Assembly (NCBI RefSeq): GCF_003820355.1
Contig: NZ_RPOK01000001.1
Span: forward strand, 88,847 to 152,846
Direction: 5' to 3'
Source of the DNA: Paralteromonas sediminis
GTDB taxonomy: Bacteria > Pseudomonadota > Gammaproteobacteria > Enterobacterales > Alteromonadaceae
DNA length: 64,000 nucleotides
Under the pieces are notes generated by a model, which was not told the origin of the DNA, did no database searches, and was given only the letters and a program-made list of their open reading frames with translations. Shown in pieces: positions 1-9,430 of the stretch (positions are counted from its first letter, which is position 1; each line of letters starts with the position of its first letter). The position numbers and the translations under genes were made by a program.

Positions 1-462
1 TTCCAAGGTAGGTGCTTTTTGATAAATACCAAATATCATCATGTTTAGCATCTCTTCTATGGAAACCGCGCCGTTTTTAAGGTGATCCATTTGTCCCTGA
101 AAACTGTCAGAGAGGAAAAAGCGCGCTCTTGCTAGTACCCAGTCATAAGGGTCACGAACAATGAGCAATTGCGTTGTGGATTTAAGGCCTCTGGCTGCAT
201 CATCAGAAAACAGCAGGTGTCCCCAACTTAGTACAGGCTTTTTGCTATCAAATGCCTGCAAATGCTGTTTAAGGTTAGGATGCTGAATGAAGTCAGCATG
301 GTATTGTTGTTCTACTGGCACAAACATTCTCAAAATGTTGCGCATTAAGTGGGTGCCACACTTGGGCACTGAATTAATAAAAACGGGATGTGTGAGAGGG
401 TGTTGCTCAAAATTTTTGTTGAGCTCGTTCAGGTTATCAGACTTAGCAAAAACTCTTGGCAT
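1..462 (-). CDS. Sulfotransferase family protein, N-terminal part (runs off the window)
   Basis: The frame is open from an ATG at 462 to base 1 (154 codons), so only the N-terminal part is present. After about 30 residues it reads FINSVPKCGTHLMRN, which fits the 5'-phosphosulfate-binding loop (P-K-x-G-T/S) of PAPS-dependent sulfotransferases. A later stretch, LLIVRDPYDWVLARARFFLS, fits the 3'-phosphate-binding R-D-P-x-x motif. It would transfer sulfate from PAPS to a hydroxyl or amino acceptor; the acceptor cannot be told. The ATG is chosen because a stop lies four codons upstream in frame; no strong ribosome binding site is seen. It follows the TonB-dependent receptor gene on the same strand, but the strong terminator at 558-584 probably gives it separate transcription. 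Confidence 0.72.
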   Translation of the reverse strand, partial: MPRVFAKSDNLNELNKNFEQHPLTHPVFINSVPKCGTHLMRNILRMFVPVEQQYHADFIQHPNLKQHLQAFDSKKPVLSWGHLLFSDDAARGLKSTTQLLIVRDPYDWVLARARFFLSDSFQGQMDHLKNGAVSIEEMLNMMIFGIYQKAPTLE

Positions 463-557
463 TCTGTTGCTTTACGCCCCATTGACTAATTGATTACTTC
501 TTGACCTAGTATAAAAGCATCTTATACCAGATTACGAGCGCTTACCGTGAAGCAATT

Positions 558-584
558 AAAAAAGCCGACCGAAGTCGGCTTTTT
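558..584 (-). terminator. Rho-independent terminator of the TonB-dependent receptor gene
   Basis: A perfect 6-bp stem GCCGAC/GTCGGC with a CGAA loop is flanked by A-runs and T-runs on both sides, so it could work in either direction. It starts 15 bases past the receptor stop codon and should end that minus-strand transcript. Confidence 0.85.
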
Positions 585-598
585 ACAATAGCTATTAC

Positions 599-3500
599 TT
601 AGAAGTCATAAGACATATTAAGGAACAGTCTTCTTCCTAACCAGTCATACTGGCTGTAGAAAGCAGAGGTACCTTCACGTCTTACTACACCACCAAAGTC
701 ACTGGCTTTAGGCGGCTCCTGATCCAGCACGTTGGCCATACCAAAAGTGAAATCGATATCATAAAGGTTCTTAGATACCGCTAGAGAGTGGTACATCTTA
801 CCGCTGTCGTTAAAGTCAAGTCTGACTTCTTGGCCGCGAATAGTTGATGTGTCGTTGTACTCATTTTCATTCTGGAAAGGTCTCACGTGGTTAGACACGC
901 TACCGATATAGCGCGCTGTCCATGTTACGTTCCAATCTTCGTTTGAAGTCCAGCTCAACGTGAAGTTAGCCACTTTCTCAGGGCGACCAAATTCACCTGT
1001 TCTGTCCTCAGGATCTTCCGTTGGGAACAGCTGACGAGACGCTTCTTGCTGTACAGTACCTTCTAGACTTACGTCGAACTGACCGTACTCGGTTTCAAAG
1101 TCATACCTTACTGCAACGTCGTAACCACGGTTGACCTGGCTAGCAATGTTTAGGTAACCGCCTCGGATAGTTGAAATACGCTGATCGAGAGGGTCACGGT
1201 CAAACTGGTCACACAAAGGTTCATTGGCAAAGTCTAGTGAGTTATAACACTGTGCGGTAATGGTCGCTCCGCCCAAGTTAGTTACTTCACCTTCTATTTC
1301 AATGTCAAAGAAGTCGATGGACATGACTAAGTTTTCAACGAAGCTTGGCTTATAGATGAAGCCAAAGGTATTCGATGTTGACGTTTCCGGTGCCAATACG
1401 CCTAAGCCGCCTGACGTGACCGTGGTTGCACTAATAGCGCCACCCGAATAATCAGCTGCAATGCCGTCTGCCGCGCAGTTGTCAGCGGTTCTTTGCGTAA
1501 TGTTACCTTGAGACAATGCATCACCCCAGCGTACACAAGGGTCGGCAAGCGATTGACGAAGGCTTCCGGTTTGCTCATTCAGATATAATTCGAACAAAGC
1601 AGGTGAACGGAAAGAAGTACTTCTGTTACCACGGAATCTAAGTTGGTCGTTGATGGTCCAGTTTACGCCCACTTTGTACGTAGTATCGTCGCCAGACGAA
1701 TCGACGTCGGTGTAACGGCCAGATAGTGTTAAATCTAGTTTCTGCGCTAGGAATACGTCCTCAAGCACAGGGATCTGGAACTCGGCAAACACTGCTTTGG
1801 TATTGTCATCACCAGCGGTAATACCAGCCGTTGATGCGCCCCACACGTTACCTGCAAGGGTGGCTTCTCCAGGAGTGTCCACAATTTCGTCTTTCTGGTA
1901 ATAAATACCAACCGCGGCACCAACAGTACCTGCTGGCAGTTCAAACACATCACCTGAAGCGAAGGCTTCAAAGGTTTGCTGTTTATAAACGGTGTTACCC
2001 ACGTCTTCACCAAACAAGAAGTCACGAACTTCTTGTGATACCACACCGCGCATCAGGTCTGGACTTAACCAAGGAACATCCACACATGCCGCACCGCGCA
2101 CGGAGCTCGTTGTGCCTACGCAAGACCCTGTAGAGAAGTTGTTGTCGCTAATTGCGTCGTCGTAGATGATTTTGTTCAAGTAATCACCGTCTGAACGGCT
2201 AGACTGAAGCGATACGTCAAAGTACCAAGTGTCGCCAATATCACCGGTTAAGCCTACTACAAAGCGTTGATAATCAACCGTAGTCACACTACCTGAGTGG
2301 TCTGTGATTGGCGTAGGGCTCAGCCAGTTGGCACCTGTCCAACCTTCACTCAATGAGCTACCGCCACCATCAACAATTGGTTCCCCACCGAAGAGGTTTC
2401 CAAAGTTTGCATTTTCGTTATAAATATAACTCCAATATTGACGGTAACCGTTTATGGTTGTTTCACGTCTGTTGATGAGTGCTTCACCGTACACCATCAT
2501 GGTGTCTGTGATTTGATAATCACCCGTCGCGTAGACAGTCGCACGCTCATTTTTTGGTATCAACGATGTCAAACCAAAGAAAGGATGCTGGTAATCTTGA
2601 ACGGCATCAGAGGCCGCATCATAACCCACTGGGAACCAACCATCAGGCACACCTACGTGATAAGGGTTGTTAGGGTCGGTATTAAATGCCGGAATATAGT
2701 TTCCTAATACGCCGTCATAGTCATATTGAATTCTCGTAAAGTTACCAGGGCGGTTTCCATCATCAGTGTAACTGTCTTGGTAGTCATACATCCAAACATG
2801 GCCCCACAATAAGTCACGGCACTGGAATTCACCGGTTCTGGGGTCAACTAAGTCAGCACGCTCTCCAGTTTGCGCATCAAACACATAACGCTCACCACAC
2901 TGGAACCAATCTCTGTCTTTCTTCGCGAGTTCAGTTTGCAAATTATAGTCTGCAGTAACCCTGAATGAACCGTTTTCATTCGCCTGACCGTATGTGGCGT
3001 TGATACGGAACTGCTCGCCACCACTTTCCATGGGCTGTGTATAAGAAACGTCAACGTTTCCGCCATCGTCTTTCTTGGTAATAATGTTAACAACACCTGC
3101 AACGGCATCTGAACCGTAGATAGATGATGCACCGTCTTTAAGGATTTCAATTCTTTCAACAGCAGAAAGAGGAAGCACGTTGAAATCGAAAGAAGAAACC
3201 TGCCCACGTGTACCCGCTGGACCGATACGACGACCATTCAATAGTACTAAAGTACGGTTGGCACCTAAACCACGCAAAGATATAGTTTCTGAACCTGCAC
3301 CACCTTCTTGGATTAGTGCAGTTGAAAGTGCCGCTGTGGCCTGAGGAGAACCCGCGGCAACCGTTGAATTCCTGAGAAGCTCACTCACATCACCAATGCC
3401 CTGAGAGACGGCATCGTCAGCTAAAATAACTTCAACAGGTAGGGCTCTGTCGAATCCGTCGTTGCGAATACGGCTACCTACGACCGAGATTTTCTCAACG

Positions 3501-3625
3501 GCCTCGTCTGCTTTTGGTTCAGTGGTTTCTTGTTCTTGAGCTGCTGCTGCAAATGACGCCGACGCCAGTATGCAACTGATAGCATGGGCAAGAGGGAGCC
3601 TACGCATTTTTTGTGTGTCTATCAT
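599..3625 (-). CDS. TonB-dependent outer-membrane receptor
   Basis: This 1008-residue protein starts with a signal peptide (basic MRR, hydrophobic stretch, A-A-A-A cleavage region near residue 30). The mature N-terminus has a TonB-box-like EKISVVGSRI near residues 44-53. The plug domain follows (about 60-185), with LRGLGANRTLVLLNGRR and the typical ERIEILKDGASSIYGSDA segment. The remainder is beta-barrel and ends in the terminal aromatic residue (SYDF) expected for Bam-dependent insertion. Such receptors use TonB/ExbBD energy to import scarce ligands across the outer membrane. The size and plug style resemble the large oligosaccharide/peptide-type receptors of Alteromonadales rather than siderophore receptors, but the ligand cannot be read from sequence. 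Monocistronic, with its own terminator. Confidence 0.93.
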   Translation of the reverse strand: MIDTQKMRRLPLAHAISCILASASFAAAAQEQETTEPKADEAVEKISVVGSRIRNDGFDRALPVEVILADDAVSQGIGDVSELLRNSTVAAGSPQATAALSTALIQEGGAGSETISLRGLGANRTLVLLNGRRIGPAGTRGQVSSFDFNVLPLSAVERIEILKDGASSIYGSDAVAGVVNIITKKDDGGNVDVSYTQPMESGGEQFRINATYGQANENGSFRVTADYNLQTELAKKDRDWFQCGERYVFDAQTGERADLVDPRTGEFQCRDLLWGHVWMYDYQDSYTDDGNRPGNFTRIQYDYDGVLGNYIPAFNTDPNNPYHVGVPDGWFPVGYDAASDAVQDYQHPFFGLTSLIPKNERATVYATGDYQITDTMMVYGEALINRRETTINGYRQYWSYIYNENANFGNLFGGEPIVDGGGSSLSEGWTGANWLSPTPITDHSGSVTTVDYQRFVVGLTGDIGDTWYFDVSLQSSRSDGDYLNKIIYDDAISDNNFSTGSCVGTTSSVRGAACVDVPWLSPDLMRGVVSQEVRDFLFGEDVGNTVYKQQTFEAFASGDVFELPAGTVGAAVGIYYQKDEIVDTPGEATLAGNVWGASTAGITAGDDNTKAVFAEFQIPVLEDVFLAQKLDLTLSGRYTDVDSSGDDTTYKVGVNWTINDQLRFRGNRSTSFRSPALFELYLNEQTGSLRQSLADPCVRWGDALSQGNITQRTADNCAADGIAADYSGGAISATTVTSGGLGVLAPETSTSNTFGFIYKPSFVENLVMSIDFFDIEIEGEVTNLGGATITAQCYNSLDFANEPLCDQFDRDPLDQRISTIRGGYLNIASQVNRGYDVAVRYDFETEYGQFDVSLEGTVQQEASRQLFPTEDPEDRTGEFGRPEKVANFTLSWTSNEDWNVTWTARYIGSVSNHVRPFQNENEYNDTSTIRGQEVRLDFNDSGKMYHSLAVSKNLYDIDFTFGMANVLDQEPPKASDFGGVVRREGTSAFYSQYDWLGRRLFLNMSYDF

Positions 3626-3917
3626 GTTATGTTCCCAATAGATTTGTTATGTCTTTAAGAACGTCATGCACAGATATGGAAAATGAGAGTCAACATTTGT
3701 TGCTCATCAAGTGAAAAAATGATTGTGTTGATACTGTTACAGGTTCCATAGCATGCGTTCTTTTTATAGGTTAGAGGTATAAATTATATTTTTTAGAACT
3801 AACCAAAATGGAACTATTGTATATTGCGTGGTCAAAAGCAAGTGTTTTTTTGACCGTCATATTGTGGATCTCAGGGTTTATATGGACTTCAGCACATATC
3901 TCGGACGACGGCTCACG

Positions 3918-4340
3918 TTAGTCTACCGTCATTTTTTGCTGGAATTTTAAGCTATCATTTGTGTTGCCTTGACGCAGAGAAATATCGAAACGCAAGGTTT
4001 CTTTGTCCCGAAACGGCACCACTGCAAGGTAATAGATGGCCTGACCTTCCTGTACGCGTTTGAAGCTGAGTTTTTTCTTGTTACCAAGTAAATTAGTCGC
4101 CTCGCCGTCGATGGCAACTAACTGCGCTTTTTTGTCATCAGTGTCGAGAACAGAAATATTCACCAGTGCGTTATATTTACTTCTAACAATACCATTTGCT
4201 TTTGCTATTTCGGGGGTTAGGAAGGTCGTATTCACCACCATGTAGTGCACATCCCATGGGCCAACAACCTTTTTTTGCTCAGCATATGTGACACTGGTGC
4301 ATGAAAAAAGAGTGATCAAAACGAGTAGAAACCTTTTCAT
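3918..4340 (-). CDS. DUF4426 periplasmic protein
   Basis: A 140-residue protein with a cleavable signal peptide (MKRFLLVLITLFSC, then TYA-EQ) followed by a single small beta-rich domain. It matches what I know of the DUF4426 family: a P-W-D-V-H-Y-x-V-V-N-T-T-F-L start, then I-A-K-A-N-G-I-V-R-S. Its place directly downstream of the yggT and proC genes on the same strand is the usual one for this family in gammaproteobacteria. The function is unknown; the signal peptide places it in the periplasm, and a Cys in the signal region (F-S-C-T-S) leaves a lipoprotein possible. Confidence 0.8.
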   Translation of the reverse strand: MKRFLLVLITLFSCTSVTYAEQKKVVGPWDVHYMVVNTTFLTPEIAKANGIVRSKYNALVNISVLDTDDKKAQLVAIDGEATNLLGNKKKLSFKRVQEGQAIYYLAVVPFRDKETLRFDISLRQGNTNDSLKFQQKMTVD

Positions 4341-4366
4341 TCTTAACCCCGAAAATAGCTGTTCGA

Positions 4367-4909
4367 TTAACGCAGACCGATAAAGTCAGACAACAGAATA
4401 CGAATAAATTGCAAACCGATAATGGCGACCAATACCGACAAATCTAGCCCGCCCATTGGCGGTAAAATTTTACGGATAGGTCTTAGAATTGGGTCAGTCA
4501 ACTGGTTAAGTACATATTCAATGGGAGAGCGGCCCTGACTTACCCAACTCAAAACGGCGCTGAGGATTAAAACCCAGAAGATCAAGCTTAGACCTTCGTT
4601 GATCACGTCAAGCAAAGACCCAAGTGTTAGCGTGATGACATTGGGGAATCCGCCAGCAAAGAGGAAACTTAACGTGGTAATTTTCACCATAGAAACCAGA
4701 AAGGCCAATAACAGTGTGGCGGTATCCAACGACCCCACCGATGGTAAAACTCGTCGCATCGGGCCAACGATGGGGTGCGTAGCTTTGACCACAAATTGAC
4801 TGAATGGATTATAAAAATCTGCTTTGGCAAGTTGTAACCACAGGCGCAATAGCACCACCATTAGGTAAAGGTTGAATAGGGTGCTAATTAGAAAAATGGT
4901 GGCGTTCAT
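4367..4909 (-). CDS. YggT family integral membrane protein
   Basis: This 180-residue protein contains two copies of the YggT unit. Each has a transmembrane helix followed by an amphipathic segment of the form N-P-F-S-Q-F-V-V-K-A-T-H-P-I-V-G-P-M-R-R-V-L-P (around 34-56) and N-Q-L-T-D-P-I-L-R-P-I-R-K-I-L-P (around 134-149). The internal duplication and length fit the E. coli YggT family. Homologues have been linked to osmotic tolerance and membrane organisation, but the biochemical role is not settled. It lies 23 bp downstream of proC and 26 bp upstream of the DUF4426 gene, so the yggS-proC-yggT-DUF4426 run is probably one operon. Confidence 0.9.
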   Translation of the reverse strand: MNATIFLISTLFNLYLMVVLLRLWLQLAKADFYNPFSQFVVKATHPIVGPMRRVLPSVGSLDTATLLLAFLVSMVKITTLSFLFAGGFPNVITLTLGSLLDVINEGLSLIFWVLILSAVLSWVSQGRSPIEYVLNQLTDPILRPIRKILPPMGGLDLSVLVAIIGLQFIRILLSDFIGLR

Positions 4910-4932
4910 AAGCCAAAATACTCCGCGAAAAT

Positions 4933-5754
4933 TTAAAAGGTTTTTTCCATTTCTTGCGCGCGGGTTACTGCAGCACGCATGGCATTTTGCACTAACTCAG
5001 ACAGCCCTTGTTGCTGAAAGTGCTCAATTGCCTTGGCAGTTGTTCCGCCCTTAGAAGTAACTTGGGCGCGAAGCTCGCTTAATTCAAGGTCTGAATTGTG
5101 ACAGACCATTTCAGCGGCCCCTAGCATGGCGTTTTCAACCATAGCGCGTGCCGCATTTTTATCAAACCCCATATTAAGCGCCTCCTGCTCCATGGCTTCA
5201 AGAAACAGGAAAAAATAAGCAGGACTGCTGCCTGCAGCAGCAATAACGCCATTGATTTGAGATTCCTCTGGCACCCAAATGGTCGTACCTACCGCGTTCA
5301 TCATTTCCGCAACAAATGTTTTGTCTGAGTCGGACACATCGTCATTGGCGTAAAGTCCAGATACCCCCCTGCCAATTAAACTTGGCGTGTTGGGCATTAC
5401 GCGTATAACAGGACAAGGGCATCCTAAGAATGCCTGAAGTCGCGCTACGGTTAAGCCTGCAGCAATAGACACAAATACTTTGTCCGTGCATTTACCATGC
5501 TGTGCAAGGCTTTCACACATAGCTTGCATAAATTGAGGTTTAACTGCTAATACCACCACATCCGCAAAAGCAACGCCTTGGTCGTTGTCGGTACTAGTAT
5601 TGATGCCGAGCTGTGAAAAGAATGCCAGTTTTTCAGCGGTACGGTTACACGCCATGATCTCACTGGCAGGATAGCCTGCATTAACAAGCCCCTTAATAAT
5701 ACTGCGCGCCATATTGCCAGCGCCAATAAACGTTATTTTTTTTGTCTTCTTCAT
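4933..5754 (-). CDS. proC: Pyrroline-5-carboxylate reductase
   Basis: Reduces 1-pyrroline-5-carboxylate to L-proline with NAD(P)H, the last step of proline synthesis. The N-terminus carries the Rossmann dinucleotide loop (FIGAGNMARSII). The C-terminal dimerisation domain holds the family signature with A-A-G-S-S-P-A-Y-F-F and Q-V-T-S-K-G-G-T-T. The start is set at 5754 (MKKTKKITFIG) because a longer reading would overlap yggS by 26 bases, and because a ribosome-binding-like AAGGA sits upstream of 5754. The resulting length (273 residues) is normal. Second gene of the yggS-proC-yggT run. Confidence 0.95.
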   Translation of the reverse strand: MKKTKKITFIGAGNMARSIIKGLVNAGYPASEIMACNRTAEKLAFFSQLGINTSTDNDQGVAFADVVVLAVKPQFMQAMCESLAQHGKCTDKVFVSIAAGLTVARLQAFLGCPCPVIRVMPNTPSLIGRGVSGLYANDDVSDSDKTFVAEMMNAVGTTIWVPEESQINGVIAAAGSSPAYFFLFLEAMEQEALNMGFDKNAARAMVENAMLGAAEMVCHNSDLELSELRAQVTSKGGTTAKAIEHFQQQGLSELVQNAMRAAVTRAQEMEKTF

Positions 5755-5761
5755 AATGCCA

Positions 5762-6457
5762 CTATCCTTTTTTGTCGCGACTGCCAAACAATGCTGTGCC
5801 CAGCCTTACCATCGTTGAGCCATACTGAATGGCCGTCGTCATATCGTTACTCATTCCCAAGGAGAGTGTGTCTACCTGAGGGAATCGCTCTTGCGCGTGA
5901 GAAAAGAGTTGTTGAAGTCGTGCAAAGCTATGCGCTCGTTCTTCATCTGAAGCATTGGCTTTCGGTATGGCCATAATGCCACGCAGAGTGAGCCTCGGCA
6001 GAGATTCCACCGCAGCCATCAATGTATCCGCCTGGTCGAGCCCGACACCCGATTTGCTTGATTCATCGTCAATATTAATTTGAATGCATATATTCAACGG
6101 TGGCAATGATTCAGGCCGCTGAGCATCGAGTCTGCGGGCAATTTTCTCTCGGTCTACGCTTTGTACCCAGTCGAAATGTTCTGCCACCAATTTAGTTTTA
6201 TTTGACTGAATCGGACCAATCATATGCCACTCCATGCCACTAAGTGATTGGCAATGAAGTATTTTTTCAACACCCTCTTGCACGTAGTTTTCACCGAACA
6301 TTCGTTGTCCTGCTTTATACGCGAGATGTATATCTGATACGGGTTTTGTTTTACTTACCGCCAATAATTGCACAGAATGGTAATCACGATGTGCAGCTTT
6401 GGCCGCCAATTTGATGGCGTTATGGGCGATATCTAATCGTTCTGCTATGGTTTGCAT
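5762..6457 (-). CDS. yggS: YggS/PLPBP family pyridoxal 5'-phosphate homeostasis protein
   Basis: A 231-residue single-domain PLP-binding TIM-barrel protein. The PLP lysine lies in LLAVSKTKP (about residue 36). The family segments FGENYVQE, W-H-M-I-G-P-I-Q-S-N-K and L-S-L-G-M-S-N-D-M are all present. Members bind PLP without known catalysis and keep the free cofactor and amino/keto acid pools balanced. It starts 29 bp from the divergently read pilT, the usual arrangement in gammaproteobacteria. Confidence 0.95.
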   Translation of the reverse strand: MQTIAERLDIAHNAIKLAAKAAHRDYHSVQLLAVSKTKPVSDIHLAYKAGQRMFGENYVQEGVEKILHCQSLSGMEWHMIGPIQSNKTKLVAEHFDWVQSVDREKIARRLDAQRPESLPPLNICIQINIDDESSKSGVGLDQADTLMAAVESLPRLTLRGIMAIPKANASDEERAHSFARLQQLFSHAQERFPQVDTLSLGMSNDMTTAIQYGSTMVRLGTALFGSRDKKG

Positions 6458-6486
6458 AACACCTTTTGTTTTTGGAGAACATGGTC

Positions 6487-7530
6487 GTGGATATTACCGA
6501 ACTTTTAGCGTTTAGTGTTACCAATAACGCGTCTGATTTACACCTTTCAGCAGGCTTGCCACCTATCATTCGCGTTGATGGCGAAATGCGGCGTTTAAAT
6601 GTACCAGCCTTAGATCACAAACAAGTTCACACGCTCATTTATGAAATCATGAACGACTCTCAACGTAAAGAGTACGAAGAAAACCTCGAAACCGATTTTT
6701 CTTTCGAAGTAAAAGACCTGGCGCGTTTCAGGGTCAATGCTTTTGTTCAGAATCGCGGTGCTGCTGCTGTGCTTAGAACCATTCCCAGCAAAGTGCTTAC
6801 CCTGGATGAACTGGGAGCGCCTGAGATATTTAAACAAATCATCAATCAGCCGACGGGTATAGTACTGGTTACCGGCGCTACTGGCTCAGGTAAAAGTACC
6901 ACATTGGCAGCCATGATTGACTACATCAACTCACACAAGCGCGAGCATATTCTTACTATAGAAGACCCTATTGAATTTGTGCACAACAATAAACTCGCGG
7001 TGATTAATCAGCGTGAGGTGCACAGAGACACGCACAGCTTTAACAATGCACTCAGGTCAGCTCTGCGTGAAGACCCCGACGTGATACTGGTAGGGGAACT
7101 ACGTGACCTTGAAACCATTCGTCTGGCGATTTCTGCTGCTGAAACGGGTCACTTGGTATTTGGTACCTTGCATACTAACTCTGCTCCCAAAACCATCGAC
7201 CGTATTATTGATGTGTTTCCCGCCGCAGAAAAAGGGATGGTGCGTTCAATGCTTTCAGAATCATTAAGAGCAGTTATTTCTCAGACCCTGCTGAAGAAGA
7301 TTGGCGGGGGGCGTGTTGCTGCTCATGAAATTATGATTGGCATTCCCGCTATCCGTAACCTGATCCGTGAAGACAAGGTTCCGCAAATGTATTCAGTGAT
7401 CCAAACGGGACAAGCACATGGCATGCAAACCATGGATCAGTGCTTACAAAAGCTGGTGGGTATGGGCGTAATTACGCAACAGGACGCGGCGGCAAAAAGC
7501 CTCAACAAACAAGCCATGAGCGGAATGTAG
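6487..7530 (+). CDS. pilT: Type IV pilus retraction ATPase PilT
   Basis: Hexameric secretion ATPase that powers depolymerisation of type IV pili, acting at the cytoplasmic side of the inner membrane. An N-terminal PAS-like domain (SDLHLSAGLPPIIRVDGE) precedes the RecA core. The core has Walker A GATGSGKS at about 130-137, an Asp box (ILTIEDPIEF), Walker B (DVILVGELRD) and a His box (GHLVFGTLHT). The C-terminal A-I-R-N-L-I-R-E motif needed for retraction in PilT proteins is intact. The GTG at 6487 is preferred as start: it gives the family's M-D-I-T-E-L-L N-terminus and lies 9 bases after GGAG (6474-6477), whereas the ATG at 6481 is only 3 bases from it. pilU follows 10 bp downstream. Confidence 0.95.
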   Translation: MDITELLAFSVTNNASDLHLSAGLPPIIRVDGEMRRLNVPALDHKQVHTLIYEIMNDSQRKEYEENLETDFSFEVKDLARFRVNAFVQNRGAAAVLRTIPSKVLTLDELGAPEIFKQIINQPTGIVLVTGATGSGKSTTLAAMIDYINSHKREHILTIEDPIEFVHNNKLAVINQREVHRDTHSFNNALRSALREDPDVILVGELRDLETIRLAISAAETGHLVFGTLHTNSAPKTIDRIIDVFPAAEKGMVRSMLSESLRAVISQTLLKKIGGGRVAAHEIMIGIPAIRNLIREDKVPQMYSVIQTGQAHGMQTMDQCLQKLVGMGVITQQDAAAKSLNKQAMSGM

Positions 7531-7540
7531 GAGCGATGTT

Positions 7541-8653
7541 ATGCATTTAGATGCCTGCCTAGAACATATGGTTGAACAAGGTGCGTCAGACCTGTTTGTG
7601 ACAGCCAACTACCCTGTCAGCGCTAAAGTTGATGGAAAAATTACGCCGTTTAACGATCATGTCCTATCGCCCGAAGAAGCATTGGATTTGGTCCATGAGG
7701 CTATGAATGAGAGTCAGCAGGAGGAATTTCATTCAAGCCGGGAATGTAACTTTGCTATCGCTCGAGAAGGCGTGGGTCGATTCCGTTGTAGCGCATTTTG
7801 GCAACGTGACCAAGCAGGCATGGTGGTGCGCCGCATTGTGACACAAATTCCGAAAGCCGAAGATTTAGGCTTACCCAAAGTGTTATCAGATATCATAATG
7901 GCAAAGCGAGGGCTTGTGTTGTTCGTCGGTGGCACAGGCACGGGTAAATCAACATCTCTGGCTGCATTGATAGGTCACAGAAATGCGAATTCAAAGGGCC
8001 ATATTCTCACCATTGAAGATCCCATTGAATTCGTTCATGAGCACAATAATTGTGTGGTTACCCAAAGAGAAGTGGGCATAGATACCCAAACTTTTGACGA
8101 CGCCCTAAAAAGCTCGTTGCGTCAAGCCCCTGATGTCATACTCATTGGTGAAATCCGGTCTATGGAAACCATGGAGTATGCTATGTCATTTGCCGATACA
8201 GGGCACTTATGCGTAGCAACACTGCACGCCAACAACGCCAACCAGGCGATAGAGCGTATTATGCACCTTGCGCCTAAGGATCTGCATGAAAAGCTAAGGT
8301 TTGATCTAAGTCTGAATATTCGTGCAATTGTGGCACAGCAACTTGTGCCAACGGTCGATGGTAAAGGACGGGTTGCTGCGATTGAAATTTTGCTCAATTC
8401 ACCGTTGATTTCCGACATGATCCGGCGTAATGACATGGGCGGACTTAAGGAAGCCATGAAAAAAGGCAAAGAAATGGGTATGCAAACCTTTGATATGGCC
8501 CTTTATGATTTATACAAACAAGGGCGTATCGATATGGAACAAGCACTGCACCATGCTGACTCACCTAATGATTTGCGATTGATGATGAAACTGGATACCA
8601 AAGAAGGTAGTAGTTTAGGGGCGCTCTCCAACGTGTCCATCGACATGGATTAG
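7541..8653 (+). CDS. pilU: PilT-like ATPase PilU
   Basis: A 370-residue paralogue of PilT that assists PilT-dependent pilus retraction. Walker A is GGTGTGKST (around 128-136), followed by LTIEDPIEFVHEH, Walker B VILIGEIRS and the His box GHLCVATLH. The C-terminal tail beyond the ATPase core (about residues 330-370) is longer than in PilT, as usual for PilU. Probably co-transcribed with pilT. Confidence 0.94.
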   Translation: MHLDACLEHMVEQGASDLFVTANYPVSAKVDGKITPFNDHVLSPEEALDLVHEAMNESQQEEFHSSRECNFAIAREGVGRFRCSAFWQRDQAGMVVRRIVTQIPKAEDLGLPKVLSDIIMAKRGLVLFVGGTGTGKSTSLAALIGHRNANSKGHILTIEDPIEFVHEHNNCVVTQREVGIDTQTFDDALKSSLRQAPDVILIGEIRSMETMEYAMSFADTGHLCVATLHANNANQAIERIMHLAPKDLHEKLRFDLSLNIRAIVAQQLVPTVDGKGRVAAIEILLNSPLISDMIRRNDMGGLKEAMKKGKEMGMQTFDMALYDLYKQGRIDMEQALHHADSPNDLRLMMKLDTKEGSSLGALSNVSIDMD

Positions 8654-8695
8654 GGCTATTCGCTGCTTCAATTCAATTGAGGAAGAATATTTACT

Positions 8696-9007
8696 GTGAA
8701 AAAACTGTATGTCAGTGAAGACTGGTTTTCAATTCAGCAAGTGGCGCAATTGTTAGACGCCAATCGCATTCCTTACATGGTAAAGAATGAGTTTTCATTG
8801 GGAGCCGTGGGAGAGCTGTCACCCTTCGATGCCATTCCTGAAGTCTGGCTCATTGATGATGATTGGTACAATAGAGCGAAGTCATTGGTTGACGATCTTA
8901 GACACATGTCAGTGGACGAGGAACCTTGGTGCTGTGCTAATTGCAGGGAAGAAAACGAACCGTCTTTTGAAATTTGCTGGTCTTGCGGGCAAGTAAAACG
9001 GCTGTAG
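8696..9007 (+). CDS. DUF2007-like protein with C-terminal zinc ribbon
   Basis: A 103-residue cytoplasmic protein starting with GTG, with GGAAG just upstream. The first 70 residues (K-L-Y-V-S-E-D-W-F-S-I-Q-Q-V-A-Q-L-L-D) look like the DUF2007 putative signal-transducing domain. The last 25 carry two Cys pairs, CCANC and CWSC, which could bind one zinc ion. It is 42 bp downstream of pilU and ends 3 bp before the end of the convergent ruvX. Function unknown; pilus-related regulation is only a positional guess. Confidence 0.75.
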   Translation: MKKLYVSEDWFSIQQVAQLLDANRIPYMVKNEFSLGAVGELSPFDAIPEVWLIDDDWYNRAKSLVDDLRHMSVDEEPWCCANCREENEPSFEICWSCGQVKRL

Positions 9008-9010
9008 CTA

Positions 9011-9430
9011 TCATTGCACCTCTGCCCAACTCTGGAAGATAACACAGGCTGAGACACTGTCTACTTTCCCTTTACTGAGCTTTTTGTAGCCGCCCAACTC
9101 AAATAGCATGGCTTTTGCGTCAACGGTTGACAGTCGTTCATCGTGCATCTGAACCGGTTTTTTGAAACGCCCGTGTAACCGGTTGGCAAACTTTTTGGCT
9201 CTAGCTGTGATGTCCTGTTCACTACCATCCATGTTCAACGGCAATCCAACGATGACAGCGTCGGGCTGCCATTCATCGTAGATGTCTTGAATTGAGGCCC
9301 AATTGGGGATCCCGTCATTGGCCTTTAATGCTTCAAGTGGGAAGGCAGTTTGTGTAACCATTTGTCCTACGGCAACGCCAATACTTTTCGTCCCAAAATC
9401 AAATGCAAGAACAGTGCTATGCGTGGCCAC
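9011..9430 (-). CDS. ruvX: RuvX/YqgF pre-16S rRNA nuclease (Holliday-junction resolvase fold)
   Basis: A 139-residue RNase H-fold protein. The first catalytic Asp is in [11 protein letters not shown]; further motifs are [13 protein letters not shown] and the M-H-D-E-R-L-S-T segment. In E. coli, YqgF processes the 5' end of 16S rRNA; it was first proposed as a resolvase. It overlaps the end of yqgE by 14 bases and is the last gene of the gshB-yqgE-ruvX run, the order known from enterobacteria. Confidence 0.93.
   Translation of the reverse strand: MATHSTVLAFDFGTKSIGVAVGQMVTQTAFPLEALKANDGIPNWASIQDIYDEWQPDAVIVGLPLNMDGSEQDITARAKKFANRLHGRFKKPVQMHDERLSTVDAKAMLFELGGYKKLSKGKVDSVSACVIFQSWAEVQ

Noticed and set aside
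3808-3921. 37-codon plus-strand frame with a hydrophobic centre downstream of the DUF4426 gene
   Set aside because: No ribosome binding site, very short, and overlaps the end of the convergent gene.
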